Shown piece by piece: positions 1 through 5,805 of a DNA stretch of 7,108 nucleotides; the stretch's first letter is position 1; every line of letters starts with the position of its first letter. This DNA comes from Candidatus Dojkabacteria bacterium. GTDB lineage: Bacteria; Patescibacteriota; Dojkabacteria; B142; OLB20. The DNA lies in assembly GCA_020429485.1 (NCBI GenBank), contig JAGQLK010000057.1, forward strand, positions 1-7,108, read 5' to 3'. The notes under the pieces were generated by a model. The model did no database searches. It was given only the letters and a program-made list of their open reading frames with translations, and was not told where the DNA came from. A program made the position numbers and the translations under genes.

Positions 1-66
1 ATTCATTAATATATGCAATCTTATCATATATATTGCAGCACGAATGGGGTAAATATTTGGAGAAAA

Positions 67-84
67 ATTGCCGGACTAGGGCTC
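67..84 (-). repeat. Copy of the tRNA-Gln 3' end (18-bp direct repeat)
   Basis: These 18 bases are identical to 171-188, the 3' end of the intact tRNA-Gln: part of the T loop, the T-stem 3' strand, the acceptor 3' strand and the discriminator base. The match stops at base 85 against 189. The rest of the tRNA is absent here; the sequence runs straight into a palindrome. Such a 3'-end copy is what site-specific integration into a tRNA leaves behind (att-like). It is also what a decayed tandem tRNA copy would look like. No integrase gene is visible in the window. Confidence 0.7.
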
Positions 85-119
85 CCCTCGACTTTGCTCG
101 GGGCAAGCTTCTCGCCCTA
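77..119. repeat. REP-like nested palindrome
   Basis: An outer perfect 6-bp inverted repeat, TAGGGC (77-82) with GCCCTA (114-119), encloses an inner CCCC (84-87) / GGGG (100-103) stem. The inner core, CCCCTCGACTTTGCTCGGGG, resembles the CCCTTCGAC...GCTCAGGG palindromes scattered between genes in many bacterial genomes, some of which are mobilised by Y1 (RAYT/TnpA-REP) transposases. It is far more GC-rich than its surroundings. Read on the minus strand it is followed within about 10 bases by a T run (65-61 region is A-rich on the plus strand), so it might also end the tRNA transcript. The family assignment is by memory of the motif only. Confidence 0.45.
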
Positions 120-171
120 TCTATGTAACATCTATAGTGGTGAATTTTTGAATGAAGATAGTATTTTAATA

Positions 172-242
172 TTGCCGGACTAGGGCTCGAACCTAGATTC
201 ACGGCTTCAAAGGCCGTTGTCCTACCATTAGACGATCCGGCA
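172..242 (-). tRNA. tRNA-Gln (anticodon TTG)
   Basis: The minus strand folds as a canonical cloverleaf of 71 nt. The 7-bp acceptor stem is TGCCGGA/TCCGGCA with discriminator A. The D stem is GTCT/GGAC with GG in the loop, and the anticodon stem is ACGGC/GCCGT with loop CTTTGAA. The T stem is CTAGG/CCTAG with loop TTCGAGC. Anticodon TTG reads CAA, giving glutamine. CCA is not encoded (the next minus-strand bases are TAT), so a CCA-adding enzyme is needed. I see no intron and no convincing promoter close upstream. The gene is bracketed by exact copies of its own two ends at 67-84 and 354-364. Confidence 0.95.
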
Positions 243-292
243 ATGGATCTGTTGACTTGTCATACCTAATCACTATTATTTGGATTCGTAGC

Positions 293-350
293 TCCCGATA
301 TTCATCGGGATTAAGGAGTTCTATGCTTCATTCTTCAGCAAGATCTCCTT
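293..350. repeat. Double-hairpin intergenic element
   Basis: Two hairpins lie back to back. The first is a perfect 7-bp stem TCCCGAT (293-299) / ATCGGGA (304-310) with a 4-nt loop. The second is a 6-bp stem AAGGAG (313-318) / CTCCTT (345-350) around a 26-nt loop. The element ends directly against a copy of the tRNA-Gln 5' end. No reading frame fits it. It could be a dispersed intergenic repeat or the decayed body of a former tRNA copy. The rest of the gene-free stretch up to 446 shows nothing clear apart from repeated GTTGACTT words (251-258, 421-428) without convincing -10 partners. Confidence 0.4.
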
Positions 351-353
351 GAG

Positions 354-364
354 GATCCGGCAAT
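354..364 (-). repeat. Copy of the tRNA-Gln 5' end (11 bp)
   Basis: GATCCGGCAAT here equals 234-244 of the intact tRNA gene: its 5' acceptor strand plus flanking bases. It lies on the opposite side of the tRNA from the 3'-end copy at 67-84. Eleven bases alone could be chance, but together with the second fragment it suggests the locus once held more than one tRNA-Gln copy or suffered rearrangements within the tRNA. Confidence 0.45.
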
Positions 365-446
365 AATGGTTGACGTCAGAAATTATACATCATGAATAAC
401 CTCTAATCAAATAGTAGCTTGTTGACTTATTGATGTAAAATAAAAT

Positions 447-827
447 ATGAATGATGAATATTTTTCACAAATAGTAAATAGAGGTTATCAGAATATACCA
501 GAAGAATTCAGGCAACAAATGGATAACGTTGCTATCACTATTGCTGACTTCCCATCTGCTGAACAGGTGAGAAAATTACAGCTTAGACCTCACACAACTT
601 TGTTTGGCTTATATGAGGGAGTGCCTTTACCAAAAAGAAGTAATTATTCCGGTGCAATTCCGGATAAAATTACTATTTTCAAATATCCAATTTTAAGAGC
701 ATCAAGAAGTTTAGATGAGTTCATACAGAGAGTAGAGGATACTGTTTGGCATGAAGTCGCTCACTTCTTTGGCATGAATGAAGAGGAAGTTAGGGATGCA
801 GAGAAGAGGAGAGATAGGCTAAGATAA
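447..827 (+). CDS. Minimal zincin-type metallopeptidase family protein
   Basis: A 126-residue protein that carries the zinc protease motif HEVAHFFG at residues 102-109 (HExxHxxG). H102 and H106 would bind zinc and E103 would be the catalytic base; acidic residues follow (E112-E114, D117). Small size, the motif near the C-terminus, and a following acidic helix fit the single-domain zincin family (Pfam Zincin_1/DUF1025 type, 'metallopeptidase family protein'), whose substrates are unknown. No signal peptide is visible, so it is probably cytoplasmic. The ATG at 447 has no SD; a TAAAAT at 436-441 would place transcription start almost on the ATG, so the mRNA may be leaderless. The 3' end overlaps the convergent HD gene by 9 bp. 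Confidence 0.85.
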   Translation: MNDEYFSQIVNRGYQNIPEEFRQQMDNVAITIADFPSAEQVRKLQLRPHTTLFGLYEGVPLPKRSNYSGAIPDKITIFKYPILRASRSLDEFIQRVEDTVWHEVAHFFGMNEEEVRDAEKRRDRLR

Positions 828-1613
828 GAAGTCCATTGAATGTTTATAAGCTAGCATTTCTATCATATATCTGAGGTACATTGCATACTCTCGTCGATGC
901 ATAATCATTGTTTCTGCAAATGGTAAAAATAATTTCTGTGCTTCTCGCATATAAGCTAGTGATTTACTACTTGTGCCTACATTTGCCCAATCATCTCTTA
1001 AATTAGCGACCTTATCTGCACACTTAAGAGCTTTTATTCCCATTCCTTTCCCATCAAACTGTGCTAAATAATCACTTTCACGCTCTAGATCTAGATCAGG
1101 AGGTTGCAAATGTCTATAGTTAGACTTAGGTGGTTTGGATATAGTATGTAAATGATCTACAACCTCTGCGCCAAATACTGAAGTAAGGTACTCATCATTG
1201 AAAAGAGGTCCATCCTCTTTAATATCATGCATTACACCAGCTAAGAATACATCTTCTTCTACTGCTCTCCCAGCATTAATTTCTATCATGGCATAGTATA
1301 GGGGTACAAGTAATGCATGGCCAGTATAGTGATTTCTCAAACCATCATTTCGAGGTTGCTCTGAGTGTACTGTGCGAGCAAATCCCATAGCTATACTTAG
1401 TTTATCTTGGTCTATTCCTATGCTTCTTGAAACAGTTATAAAATCATCTTCACTAATTTCTTGTGGAAGTAAAAAAAATGCCCCTTCTGGGCATGGTTGT
1501 TCTATAAATCTGGTAAACAAAATGGGAGTGGGGATAGCCACACACGAATTGGCAGCCAAATTCCAAAGACGATCATCTGTCTGGATTGGACTAATTGGTG
1601 CGCAATCTACCAT
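819..1613 (-). CDS. Stand-alone HD hydrolase, ppGpp-hydrolase (RelA/SpoT-HD/MESH1) type
   Basis: A 264-residue protein. The pattern of conserved residues follows the hydrolase domain of RelA/SpoT enzymes: H99 (GHALLV, matching the HP-VA motif), H129-D130 with E133-D134 (MHDIKEDG), FG at 147-148, and D200 with N204 (LKCADKVANLRD, matching KLADRLHNMR). These are the metal- and nucleotide-binding positions of (p)ppGpp hydrolases. No synthetase or TGS domain follows, so it would be a small alarmone hydrolase or a relative acting on another nucleotide. The first ~90 residues are not recognised. The ATG at 1613 has no SD but lies about 30 nt after a strong predicted start site. Assignment to the HD superfamily is firm; the substrate is inferred. 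Confidence 0.8.
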   Translation of the reverse strand: MVDCAPISPIQTDDRLWNLAANSCVAIPTPILFTRFIEQPCPEGAFFLLPQEISEDDFITVSRSIGIDQDKLSIAMGFARTVHSEQPRNDGLRNHYTGHALLVPLYYAMIEINAGRAVEEDVFLAGVMHDIKEDGPLFNDEYLTSVFGAEVVDHLHTISKPPKSNYRHLQPPDLDLERESDYLAQFDGKGMGIKALKCADKVANLRDDWANVGTSSKSLAYMREAQKLFLPFAETMIMHRREYAMYLRYMIEMLAYKHSMDFLS

Positions 1614-1651
1614 TTAATAGATATATATTTAATTGCTAGTATTATATAGTA

Positions 1652-1680
1652 ATTATGTATTTAATTGTAACGTTTGTCAA
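1652..1680 (-). promoter_or_regulatory. Sigma-70-like promoter of the HD hydrolase gene
   Basis: On the minus strand a perfect -35 TTGACA (1680-1675), a 17-bp spacer and a -10 CATAAT (1657-1652) lie upstream of the ATG at 1613. Transcription would begin near 1645, leaving a ~30-nt leader without an SD. The spacer contains the 9-mer CGTTACAAT, which recurs upstream of the HtrA gene (2993-2985). Confidence 0.7.
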
Positions 1681-1692
1681 AATCTGTCAGAA

Positions 1693-2916
1693 CTACTCAA
1701 AATCGCTTCTATTACCAATCACCACATCAATTGTCATTACCTCATTGTCTCTCAGTACAATTACTTCTATTTCTTTACCAATCTCAGACTCTTGAATAAG
1801 ATCTACAAGAGAAGTATCTTCTACGCTTTTGCCATCATATTCTAGTATTACATCATCTAATAGCAATCCTGCATCTTCAGCTGGTCCGTCAGTAACTAAG
1901 CTTAATATTCTTGCTCCTACAATAGCTTCTCCATCGATAAATACCACTCTATTTCTATATTCAACTCCAAGGAATGGTAATCTAAAGCTTCCAAATTCGT
2001 TTAACTCGTCAATCCTTATCTTGATTCTATTTATAGGTAATGCAAAGGATAGGTTATCTGCACCAGAGATTGTAGCAAAATTAACACCAATTACTTCACC
2101 AGACGAGTTAATAAGTGGTCCTCCTGAATTGCCTGGATTAATTGCTGCATCCGTCTGGATAACGTCAGAATATGTAGTTGAACTAAAATTAAAACCTCCA
2201 CCATTACCTACTTCAACATCTCTATTAATCCCACTCAACGTACCTACAGTTACAGTGCCAGATAGAGAGCCAAGAGGGTTACCTATCGCAATAACTGTTT
2301 GACCTACCTTTAACTCATCAGAATTACCTAGAGGAATAGTTGGTAAGTTTTCACCTTCAACTCTAACAATAGCAATATCATTTATTTCATCTCTGTAAAT
2401 CTCTGTAACATTCAAACTCTGTGTCCCGTCTTGAAGTACTACAAAAAAGTCTTCCGGATTACCTCCAGAGACAACGTGCTGATTTGTGACAACAAGTCCA
2501 TTTGCAGTAATAATAAACCCAGTACCAATCACTTTATCATCATTATTTTCATTTTTCAGACCTATACCAACAACTGCATGAGAAGTATTATCAACAACAT
2601 CAATAATAATCTGCTCAGCATCGCTAATATCTAATTCTTTATCTCCTTGAACATTATATTGAAATTCTCCATCACCTTCTGGTTGAACTGGTTCCTGTTT
2701 GTATTCATCGCATTTCAAGTCATTCCAGAAATTTGAATCTTCCTGCACTAGTCCACAAGTATAGTCTTGTAAGTGTCCGCTATACCATAACAAACCAGTT
2801 GTAGCGGAAGTAAGTGCACAACATAGAAATAAGATAAATAATACAAATGAAAGAAACTTAAATTTTCTTTTCTTTGTCTTTTTTTCTTTTAATTTTGCTT
2901 CTTCTACTTTATCCAT
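1693..2916 (-). CDS. htrA: HtrA/DegP-like membrane-anchored serine protease with PDZ domain
   Basis: A 407-residue protein for quality control of proteins outside the cytoplasm. A lysine-rich cytoplasmic start (1-21) is followed by one membrane helix (about 22-44, including Cys32-Cys33) and a linker with Cys54 and Cys69 that could form a disulfide. The trypsin-like domain (~100-305) has the full triad: H147 (TNQHVV), D180 (NDIAIV) and S264 (GNSGGP), plus the typical AIGNPLG segment. One PDZ domain (~315-402, starting LPFLGVEY) completes a normal DegS/HtrA plan. The protein is inferred to face outward. The ATG at 2916 has no SD. It is divergent from the sortase gene across 242 bp. The family call is firm; the substrate is not known. 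Confidence 0.93.
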   Translation of the reverse strand: MDKVEEAKLKEKKTKKRKFKFLSFVLFILFLCCALTSATTGLLWYSGHLQDYTCGLVQEDSNFWNDLKCDEYKQEPVQPEGDGEFQYNVQGDKELDISDAEQIIIDVVDNTSHAVVGIGLKNENNDDKVIGTGFIITANGLVVTNQHVVSGGNPEDFFVVLQDGTQSLNVTEIYRDEINDIAIVRVEGENLPTIPLGNSDELKVGQTVIAIGNPLGSLSGTVTVGTLSGINRDVEVGNGGGFNFSSTTYSDVIQTDAAINPGNSGGPLINSSGEVIGVNFATISGADNLSFALPINRIKIRIDELNEFGSFRLPFLGVEYRNRVVFIDGEAIVGARILSLVTDGPAEDAGLLLDDVILEYDGKSVEDTSLVDLIQESEIGKEIEVIVLRDNEVMTIDVVIGNRSDFE

Positions 2917-2967
2917 AATTATTGTCTTAAGAATTAAACTAACATAAAGTTCTTAAATATTTATTAA

Positions 2968-2992
2968 GTTACAAGTATATACGTATTGTAAC
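2968..2992. promoter_or_regulatory. Palindrome between htrA and sortase, possible operator
   Basis: GTTACAA (2968-2974) and TTGTAAC (2986-2992) form a perfect 7-bp inverted repeat separated by 11 bp. The minus-strand segment ACGTATATACT (2984-2974) inside it contains a -10-like TATACT and recurs exactly upstream of the methyltransferase gene (5058-5048). The 9-mer ATTGTAACG (2985-2993) recurs at 1664-1672 in the HD-gene promoter. The site could bind a regulator of htrA; no good -35 accompanies the -10, so this is tentative. Confidence 0.35.
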
Positions 2993-3123
2993 GCTAATAT
3001 TTGCAGAAAACTAGGCTACTTTTTTTTGTTCTGATCTAATATTCTTAATTGATAAGCAATATGAACATATAAAAAGATTCACTTTTTACCTATTCAATTA
3101 ATTCTAAATACCAAGAAGCTTAA

Positions 3124-3152
3124 TTGAAAAATCCCACCTAATAAGCTAAATT
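3124..3152 (+). promoter_or_regulatory. Possible promoter for a leaderless sortase transcript
   Basis: TTGAAA (3124-3129), a 17-bp spacer and TAAATT (3147-3152, four of six consensus bases) would put the transcription start at about 3159, the A of the sortase ATG. The absence of an SD agrees with a leaderless mRNA. In so AT-rich a region such matches arise easily. Confidence 0.3.
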
Positions 3153-3158
3153 AATAGT

Positions 3159-3836
3159 ATGACTAACCCAAAGATTAAAATAAAAATTGAAAAACCTTCA
3201 ATAGATAAAGATAATTCCACTAGAAGCAAAAAGTATATAAAGCTAATCAATAAAGCAGTTTATCCAACATTACTGGTTGTGGGAATCTTTCTAATCGTAT
3301 GGCCTTTTGTAGGGGATATTCTTTTCCCATTACAACAAGCATTAGATACATCTGATGGTTATGAATTTAAAACAGAATTACTGACGCCAGAGCTTAATCA
3401 AGATAAGCCAGAAATACCAACAGAAAATACATTAGTTATTCCTCAAATTGGAATTAGTTCAAAGATTTTTGATGGTGTTGATGAAAGTACACTAGACTTA
3501 GGCGTATGGAGAAGACCAAATACAAGTACTCCTGATCAAGGTGGTAATACAGTTTTAACAGCTCATAGATTTTTATATAGATCTGGACCAAATACTTTTT
3601 ATCATTTGGGAAAGATAGACATTGGTGATAATTTCATTGTCTATTGGGAAGGTAAAGAATATGATTATGAGGTTATTGACAAGTTCCAAGTACATGAGAC
3701 CCAGATTGAAGTGGAAGATCCTAGTGATGAACCAATCATAACTCTTTATACATGTACAGGACTGGATGCAAAAGATCGTCTTGTTGTTAAAGGGAAACTA
3801 ATTAATTCAACTGATACTGCTCAAACTAATGAATAA
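3159..3836 (+). CDS. Sortase family transpeptidase
   Basis: A 225-residue membrane-anchored cysteine transpeptidase. A basic cytoplasmic segment (1-34) and one membrane helix (~35-56) precede a linker and a sortase fold starting near residue 90 (LVIPQIGI). The catalytic residues are H136 (LTAHR), C199 (TLYTCTGL) and R207 (DRLVV), all in the expected order and spacing. Sortases join sorting-motif proteins to the cell wall or polymerise pilins; the TLxTC pattern suits the broad class D/E group, but the class cannot be fixed by eye. No LPxTG-like substrate gene is present in the window. No SD precedes the ATG at 3159. The stop overlaps the next gene by 8 bp (ATGAATAA), so the two are surely co-transcribed. 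Confidence 0.92.
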   Translation: MTNPKIKIKIEKPSIDKDNSTRSKKYIKLINKAVYPTLLVVGIFLIVWPFVGDILFPLQQALDTSDGYEFKTELLTPELNQDKPEIPTENTLVIPQIGISSKIFDGVDESTLDLGVWRRPNTSTPDQGGNTVLTAHRFLYRSGPNTFYHLGKIDIGDNFIVYWEGKEYDYEVIDKFQVHETQIEVEDPSDEPIITLYTCTGLDAKDRLVVKGKLINSTDTAQTNE

Positions 3837-4377
3837 GAGGATTCCACAAGATAGTGCTAAGCATATTTTAGAAATTATTTCTGTGCATCCAGATAACTGG
3901 AATGTAATTGAGCAAGAGGACTATTCATATAGATTTGATCATAAAAATAACAACGTCAATATTTATGTTTGGGTGGCAGATGATACTGGGCAAGTCTTTA
4001 TTAACCTAATTAACGGTGTTAATTCTAGAGAACTGCAACTTATCTTCCAAGATGAAGAATTAATGCGCTTACCTTTTGTCTCGTTTTCATATGTTTATGA
4101 CAACCCACAGGAAGGAAGAGTAAGAGAATCTATTACTTTTTCATCTAAAGGAAAAATCACTAATATTGATACCTTTATTAGAGAGGATGGAAAAATCAAT
4201 AAGAAAAGCGAAATGCAAATGTTCGATATATGGTTAAGCAGATTGGCTATGAGGAAGAATTATATCCTAGCGCCTATGCAGACATTCAGAGATACGTTAG
4301 ATTACTTTACTCAACAAGATAATCATTCTGTATTCATCGCTAGATTTAGTAATCAGGGTGAGCAAGGGCATAAGTAA
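3829..4377 (+). CDS. Unknown protein translationally coupled to sortase
   Basis: I do not recognise this 182-residue protein. It has no signal peptide or membrane helix and is probably cytoplasmic. Its start (RIPQDSAKHILEII) looks like a helix, followed by alternating strand-like stretches (NNVNIYVWVAD, GQVFINLING, ESITFSSKG), so an alpha/beta or beta-rich fold is likely. The ATG at 3829 lies inside the end of the sortase gene and has no SD, so translation probably depends on ribosomes ending on the sortase frame. The 3' end overlaps the convergent methyltransferase gene by 32 bp. The coding status is supported by the intact frame and the coupling, not by a known family. Confidence 0.75.
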   Translation: MNKRIPQDSAKHILEIISVHPDNWNVIEQEDYSYRFDHKNNNVNIYVWVADDTGQVFINLINGVNSRELQLIFQDEELMRLPFVSFSYVYDNPQEGRVRESITFSSKGKITNIDTFIREDGKINKKSEMQMFDIWLSRLAMRKNYILAPMQTFRDTLDYFTQQDNHSVFIARFSNQGEQGHK

Positions 4378-5029
4378 CTGTATCAGACATATTAACAAAC
4401 ATACTGTCATATTCTTTACCAATAATTTGCTGACCACTTTGCATAAACGCATGTTCGTAAGTCTTTTCATGCCTTCTTGTATGAGCGACTCCAAACCTTA
4501 CATAATCAAATATACCACCTAGAATATTTCTTGCTGTTAATACCATTAACCCACTTCTAATACCTCGTACATTGTGTAGCTGTACACTTTCACTATGTGT
4601 TACTCTTGCTGTTTCTGCTAGTGTCTGCTGAACAGAAACCCAATCCATACAACCAAATAAACAATGAGTCATCACAACATCAAAATACCCATCTTGAAAT
4701 GGCAATTCTCTTGAATCAACCTGTAGAAAATGAACACTATTTGGTAAACCTAGCTCGTATTTTGAATCAACAAGAGGTTTCTCTGCCATATCTACCACCA
4801 CATGTTGATCATAATTCAATGAGCCAGGTCGAAATCTGTTATGCCACATTTTCATGTGTGAAAATGTAGACATCTCAGATGCAACACCGAGAGTAAGTAC
4901 TCTTAACTGTTCCTGAGAGTTGAGTCTTCTTGATACGTCTGGAAGGGCAATGGCTTCTGCATATGCTCTCTCGGAAGTATCAGGTAGTTGATATCTATTT
5001 GCGTTGTGGTATTTCTCCCAATTACTCAT
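4346..5029 (-). CDS. Class I SAM-dependent methyltransferase
   Basis: A 227-residue protein of the Methyltransf_11 type. Motif I is LRVLTLGVASEM (42-53), which replaces the usual GxGxG loop; motif II is HVVVDMAEKPL (76-86), with D80 as the likely ribose-binding acid. DSRELPFQDGYFDVVM (105-120) is the classic 'D-x-LPF-x-D-x-x-FD-VV' segment. The substrate is unknown. I chose the ATG at 5029 (MSNWEKYH), a typical methyltransferase start. The frame stays open upstream to 5287 through the structured RNA at 5090-5215, with an ATG at 5263 behind GGAGG (5278-5274), so a 305-residue form cannot be excluded. No SD precedes 5029; a -10-like TATACT lies at 5053-5048. The glycine-poor motif I may mean altered cofactor binding. 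Confidence 0.8.
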   Translation of the reverse strand: MSNWEKYHNANRYQLPDTSERAYAEAIALPDVSRRLNSQEQLRVLTLGVASEMSTFSHMKMWHNRFRPGSLNYDQHVVVDMAEKPLVDSKYELGLPNSVHFLQVDSRELPFQDGYFDVVMTHCLFGCMDWVSVQQTLAETARVTHSESVQLHNVRGIRSGLMVLTARNILGGIFDYVRFGVAHTRRHEKTYEHAFMQSGQQIIGKEYDSMFVNMSDTVTYALAHPDY

Positions 5030-5047
5030 TTTAGTGTCAATATTATC

Positions 5048-5058
5048 AGTATATACGT
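5048..5058 (-). promoter_or_regulatory. Possible -10 region of the methyltransferase gene
   Basis: ACGTATATACT on the minus strand is an exact copy of the 11-mer at 2984-2974 upstream of htrA. It ends in TATACT, a fair -10, and GATAAT follows at 5047-5042; either would give a very short leader before the ATG at 5029. No convincing -35 is visible. The site lies directly behind the terminator of the upstream cassette, where a new promoter would be expected. Confidence 0.35.
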
Positions 5059-5079
5059 TCTTATATTCTGCTAAATTAC

Positions 5080-5098
5080 AAAAAAATTTCCGGGAATC
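5080..5098 (-). terminator. Intrinsic terminator of cassette 1 (3' arm and U tract)
   Basis: The 3' strand of the closing stem, GATTCCCGG (5098-5090), is followed by AAA and seven Ts (5086-5080). A nine-A tract (5230-5222) precedes the 5' side of the structure, so the U tract could also pair, as in bidirectional terminators. It would end the transcript of the membrane protein gene at 5284-5619. Confidence 0.65.
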
Positions 5099-5215
5099 AA
5101 CGATACAACAGTTGACGTTTCGCTCTGTCAGAGCTGAAGCGGGTGCTTCAAGCAGTTGACAGACAACCACATAATCATGCTGGCGCACGATAAAAACCTG
5201 TGATTGGACTCCCGG
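5090..5215 (-). ncRNA. Terminal structured RNA, copy 1 (mRNA 3' end)
   Basis: On the minus strand CCGGGAGTC (5215-5207) pairs with GATTCCCGG (5098-5090): 9 bp including one G-U. This encloses about 108 nt with several local hairpins. ATCGTGC/GCATGAT with loop GCCA lies at 5191-5174. TCTGTCA/TGACAGA encloses a TGAAGC/GCTTCA stem with loop ACCC in the 5163-5123 region; a competing GCTCT/AGAGC hairpin is possible. The second cassette ends with the same closing stem but different inside hairpins. It has no promoter of its own, so it is probably the 3' end of the mRNA and may be released by processing. The methyltransferase frame is open across it; the shared stem with copy 2 favours RNA. Confidence 0.6.
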
Positions 5216-5283
5216 TCCCCATTTTTTTTTGAATAGTATTGCTACCATTCGCTGAACACACATAACTCGTTTTCCTCCGAAGA

Positions 5284-5619
5284 TCAATCAGTTGCTGACA
5301 TCAATGCCACTATTCCGACTGTAACAAGTAGCTTTATTAAGTAGCTTATAACTGTACTGGTGTTGAATGGTAATACTGATAAAATCAGTCCAACCACGAT
5401 AGAAACAACGCACCAGACAATTACAAGTCTAAATAAAAAGCTGATTATTGGGCCTATAAGAGCTTCCAATAACTTTCCTAGTACAATCGCAAGCACACCT
5501 ACAACTAAGGCAAGCGGCATAAGCGACATTGGATGATTTTGGTAAACATACACAGCTGTTCCAGCCGTTGCAGCACCAAAACTGATCAAATCTTCAACAT
5601 CGATACGTAAGTTATGCAT
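5284..5619 (-). CDS. Small four-helix membrane protein of cassette 1
   Basis: A 111-residue, very hydrophobic protein of unknown function. Likely membrane segments are at about 11-26, 31-49, 56-82 and 88-108, with few charged residues outside the N-terminus (RIDVED). It shares topology and a KLLEALIG-type motif (49-56) with the 108-residue protein at 5958-6284 (ELIQALVG, 51-58), so the two are probably diverged paralogues. The ATG at 5619 is set by a strong SD, AAGGAG, 8 nt upstream. The gene sits between a structured leader and a terminal structured RNA, with its own promoter. It could be a holin-like or toxin-like protein or an RNA-binding membrane partner; nothing in the sequence decides this. 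Confidence 0.85.
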   Translation of the reverse strand: MHNLRIDVEDLISFGAATAGTAVYVYQNHPMSLMPLALVVGVLAIVLGKLLEALIGPIISFLFRLVIVWCVVSIVVGLILSVLPFNTSTVISYLIKLLVTVGIVALMSATD

Positions 5620-5627
5620 TATGTGTT

Positions 5628-5647
5628 CTCCTTCGGACTAAGCCGAA
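5628..5647 (-). promoter_or_regulatory. SD with abutting hairpin, cassette 1
   Basis: On the minus strand TTCGG (5647-5643) pairs with CCGAA (5636-5632), loop CTTAGT. The last two As of the stem are the first bases of the SD AAGGAG (5633-5628). Ribosome access could thus respond to folding of the leader. Cassette 2 has a different hairpin in exactly the same place. Confidence 0.6.
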
Positions 5648-5652
5648 ATAAT

Positions 5653-5719
5653 GTACCCTAAGAGGGCCAAAAGATATACCATAATTGATGTACCTTTTGG
5701 CACCTCTTAAAGAAGGGGA
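5653..5719 (-). promoter_or_regulatory. Structured 5' leader RNA, copy 1 (riboswitch-like)
   Basis: On the minus strand TAAGAGG (5709-5703), a bulged T (5702) and GCCAAAAG (5701-5694) pair with CTTTTGGC (5673-5666) and CCTCTTA (5665-5659): 15 bp with one bulge. The 20-nt apical part can form a short GTAC/GTAT stem. GGGTAC follows (5658-5653). Copy 2 keeps the bulge, the GCCAAAAG/CTTTTGGC stem and GGGTAC, and changes two outer pairs on both sides (T-A to C-G-type and C-G to A-T-type), which is direct covariation. The TCCCC at 5719-5715 can pair with GGGGA at 5220-5216. It matches no riboswitch class that I recognise. Confidence 0.65.
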
Positions 5720-5751
5720 ATATTTGTAAAGAACTATATACAGAATATATA

Positions 5752-5780
5752 ATTATATCCTATAGTTTGACTTATTTCAA
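5752..5780 (-). promoter_or_regulatory. Sigma-70 promoter of cassette 1
   Basis: TTGAAA (5780-5775), a 17-bp spacer and a perfect TATAAT (5757-5752) on the minus strand predict a start near 5745, ahead of the structured leader. The -35 begins only 7 bp after the U tract of cassette 2's terminator. The region after the -10 (TATATATTCTGTATATA) resembles that of cassette 2. Confidence 0.8.
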
Positions 5781-5787
5781 TGGAGAT

Positions 5788-5805
5788 AAAAAAAAACCGG
5801 GAATC
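5788..5805 (-). terminator. Intrinsic terminator of cassette 2 (3' arm and U tract)
   Basis: GATTCCCGG (5805-5797), the 3' strand of the 9-bp closing stem of the terminal RNA, is followed directly by nine Ts (5796-5788). This is a textbook U tract, though the stem encloses a 99-nt folded domain instead of a short loop. Confidence 0.7.

Noticed and set aside
252..279. Promoter TTGACT-16-TATTAT on the plus strand
   Set aside because: It lies about 170 bp ahead of the first plus-strand gene, with structured repeats between, and such matches are common in AT-rich DNA.
1372..1617. Plus-strand open frame inside the HD hydrolase gene
   Set aside because: It is an antisense shadow of the minus-strand gene, which carries all HD-family motifs and a consensus promoter.
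1829..2302. 157-codon plus-strand frame inside htrA
   Set aside because: It lies wholly antisense to the conserved protease and PDZ domains; its composition (Pro/Ser/Thr-rich) is typical of a mirror frame.
2974..2984. Firm promoter call for htrA from TATACT
   Set aside because: No acceptable -35 lies at a 16-18-bp distance, so it is kept only as a tentative element within the palindrome.
4297..4494. 65-codon minus-strand frame across the convergent gene ends
   Set aside because: It is out of frame with the methyltransferase, overlaps two better-supported genes and has no SD or known motif.
4597..4869. 90-codon plus-strand frame inside the methyltransferase
   Set aside because: It is antisense to motifs II and post-II of the methyltransferase and has no recognisable domain.
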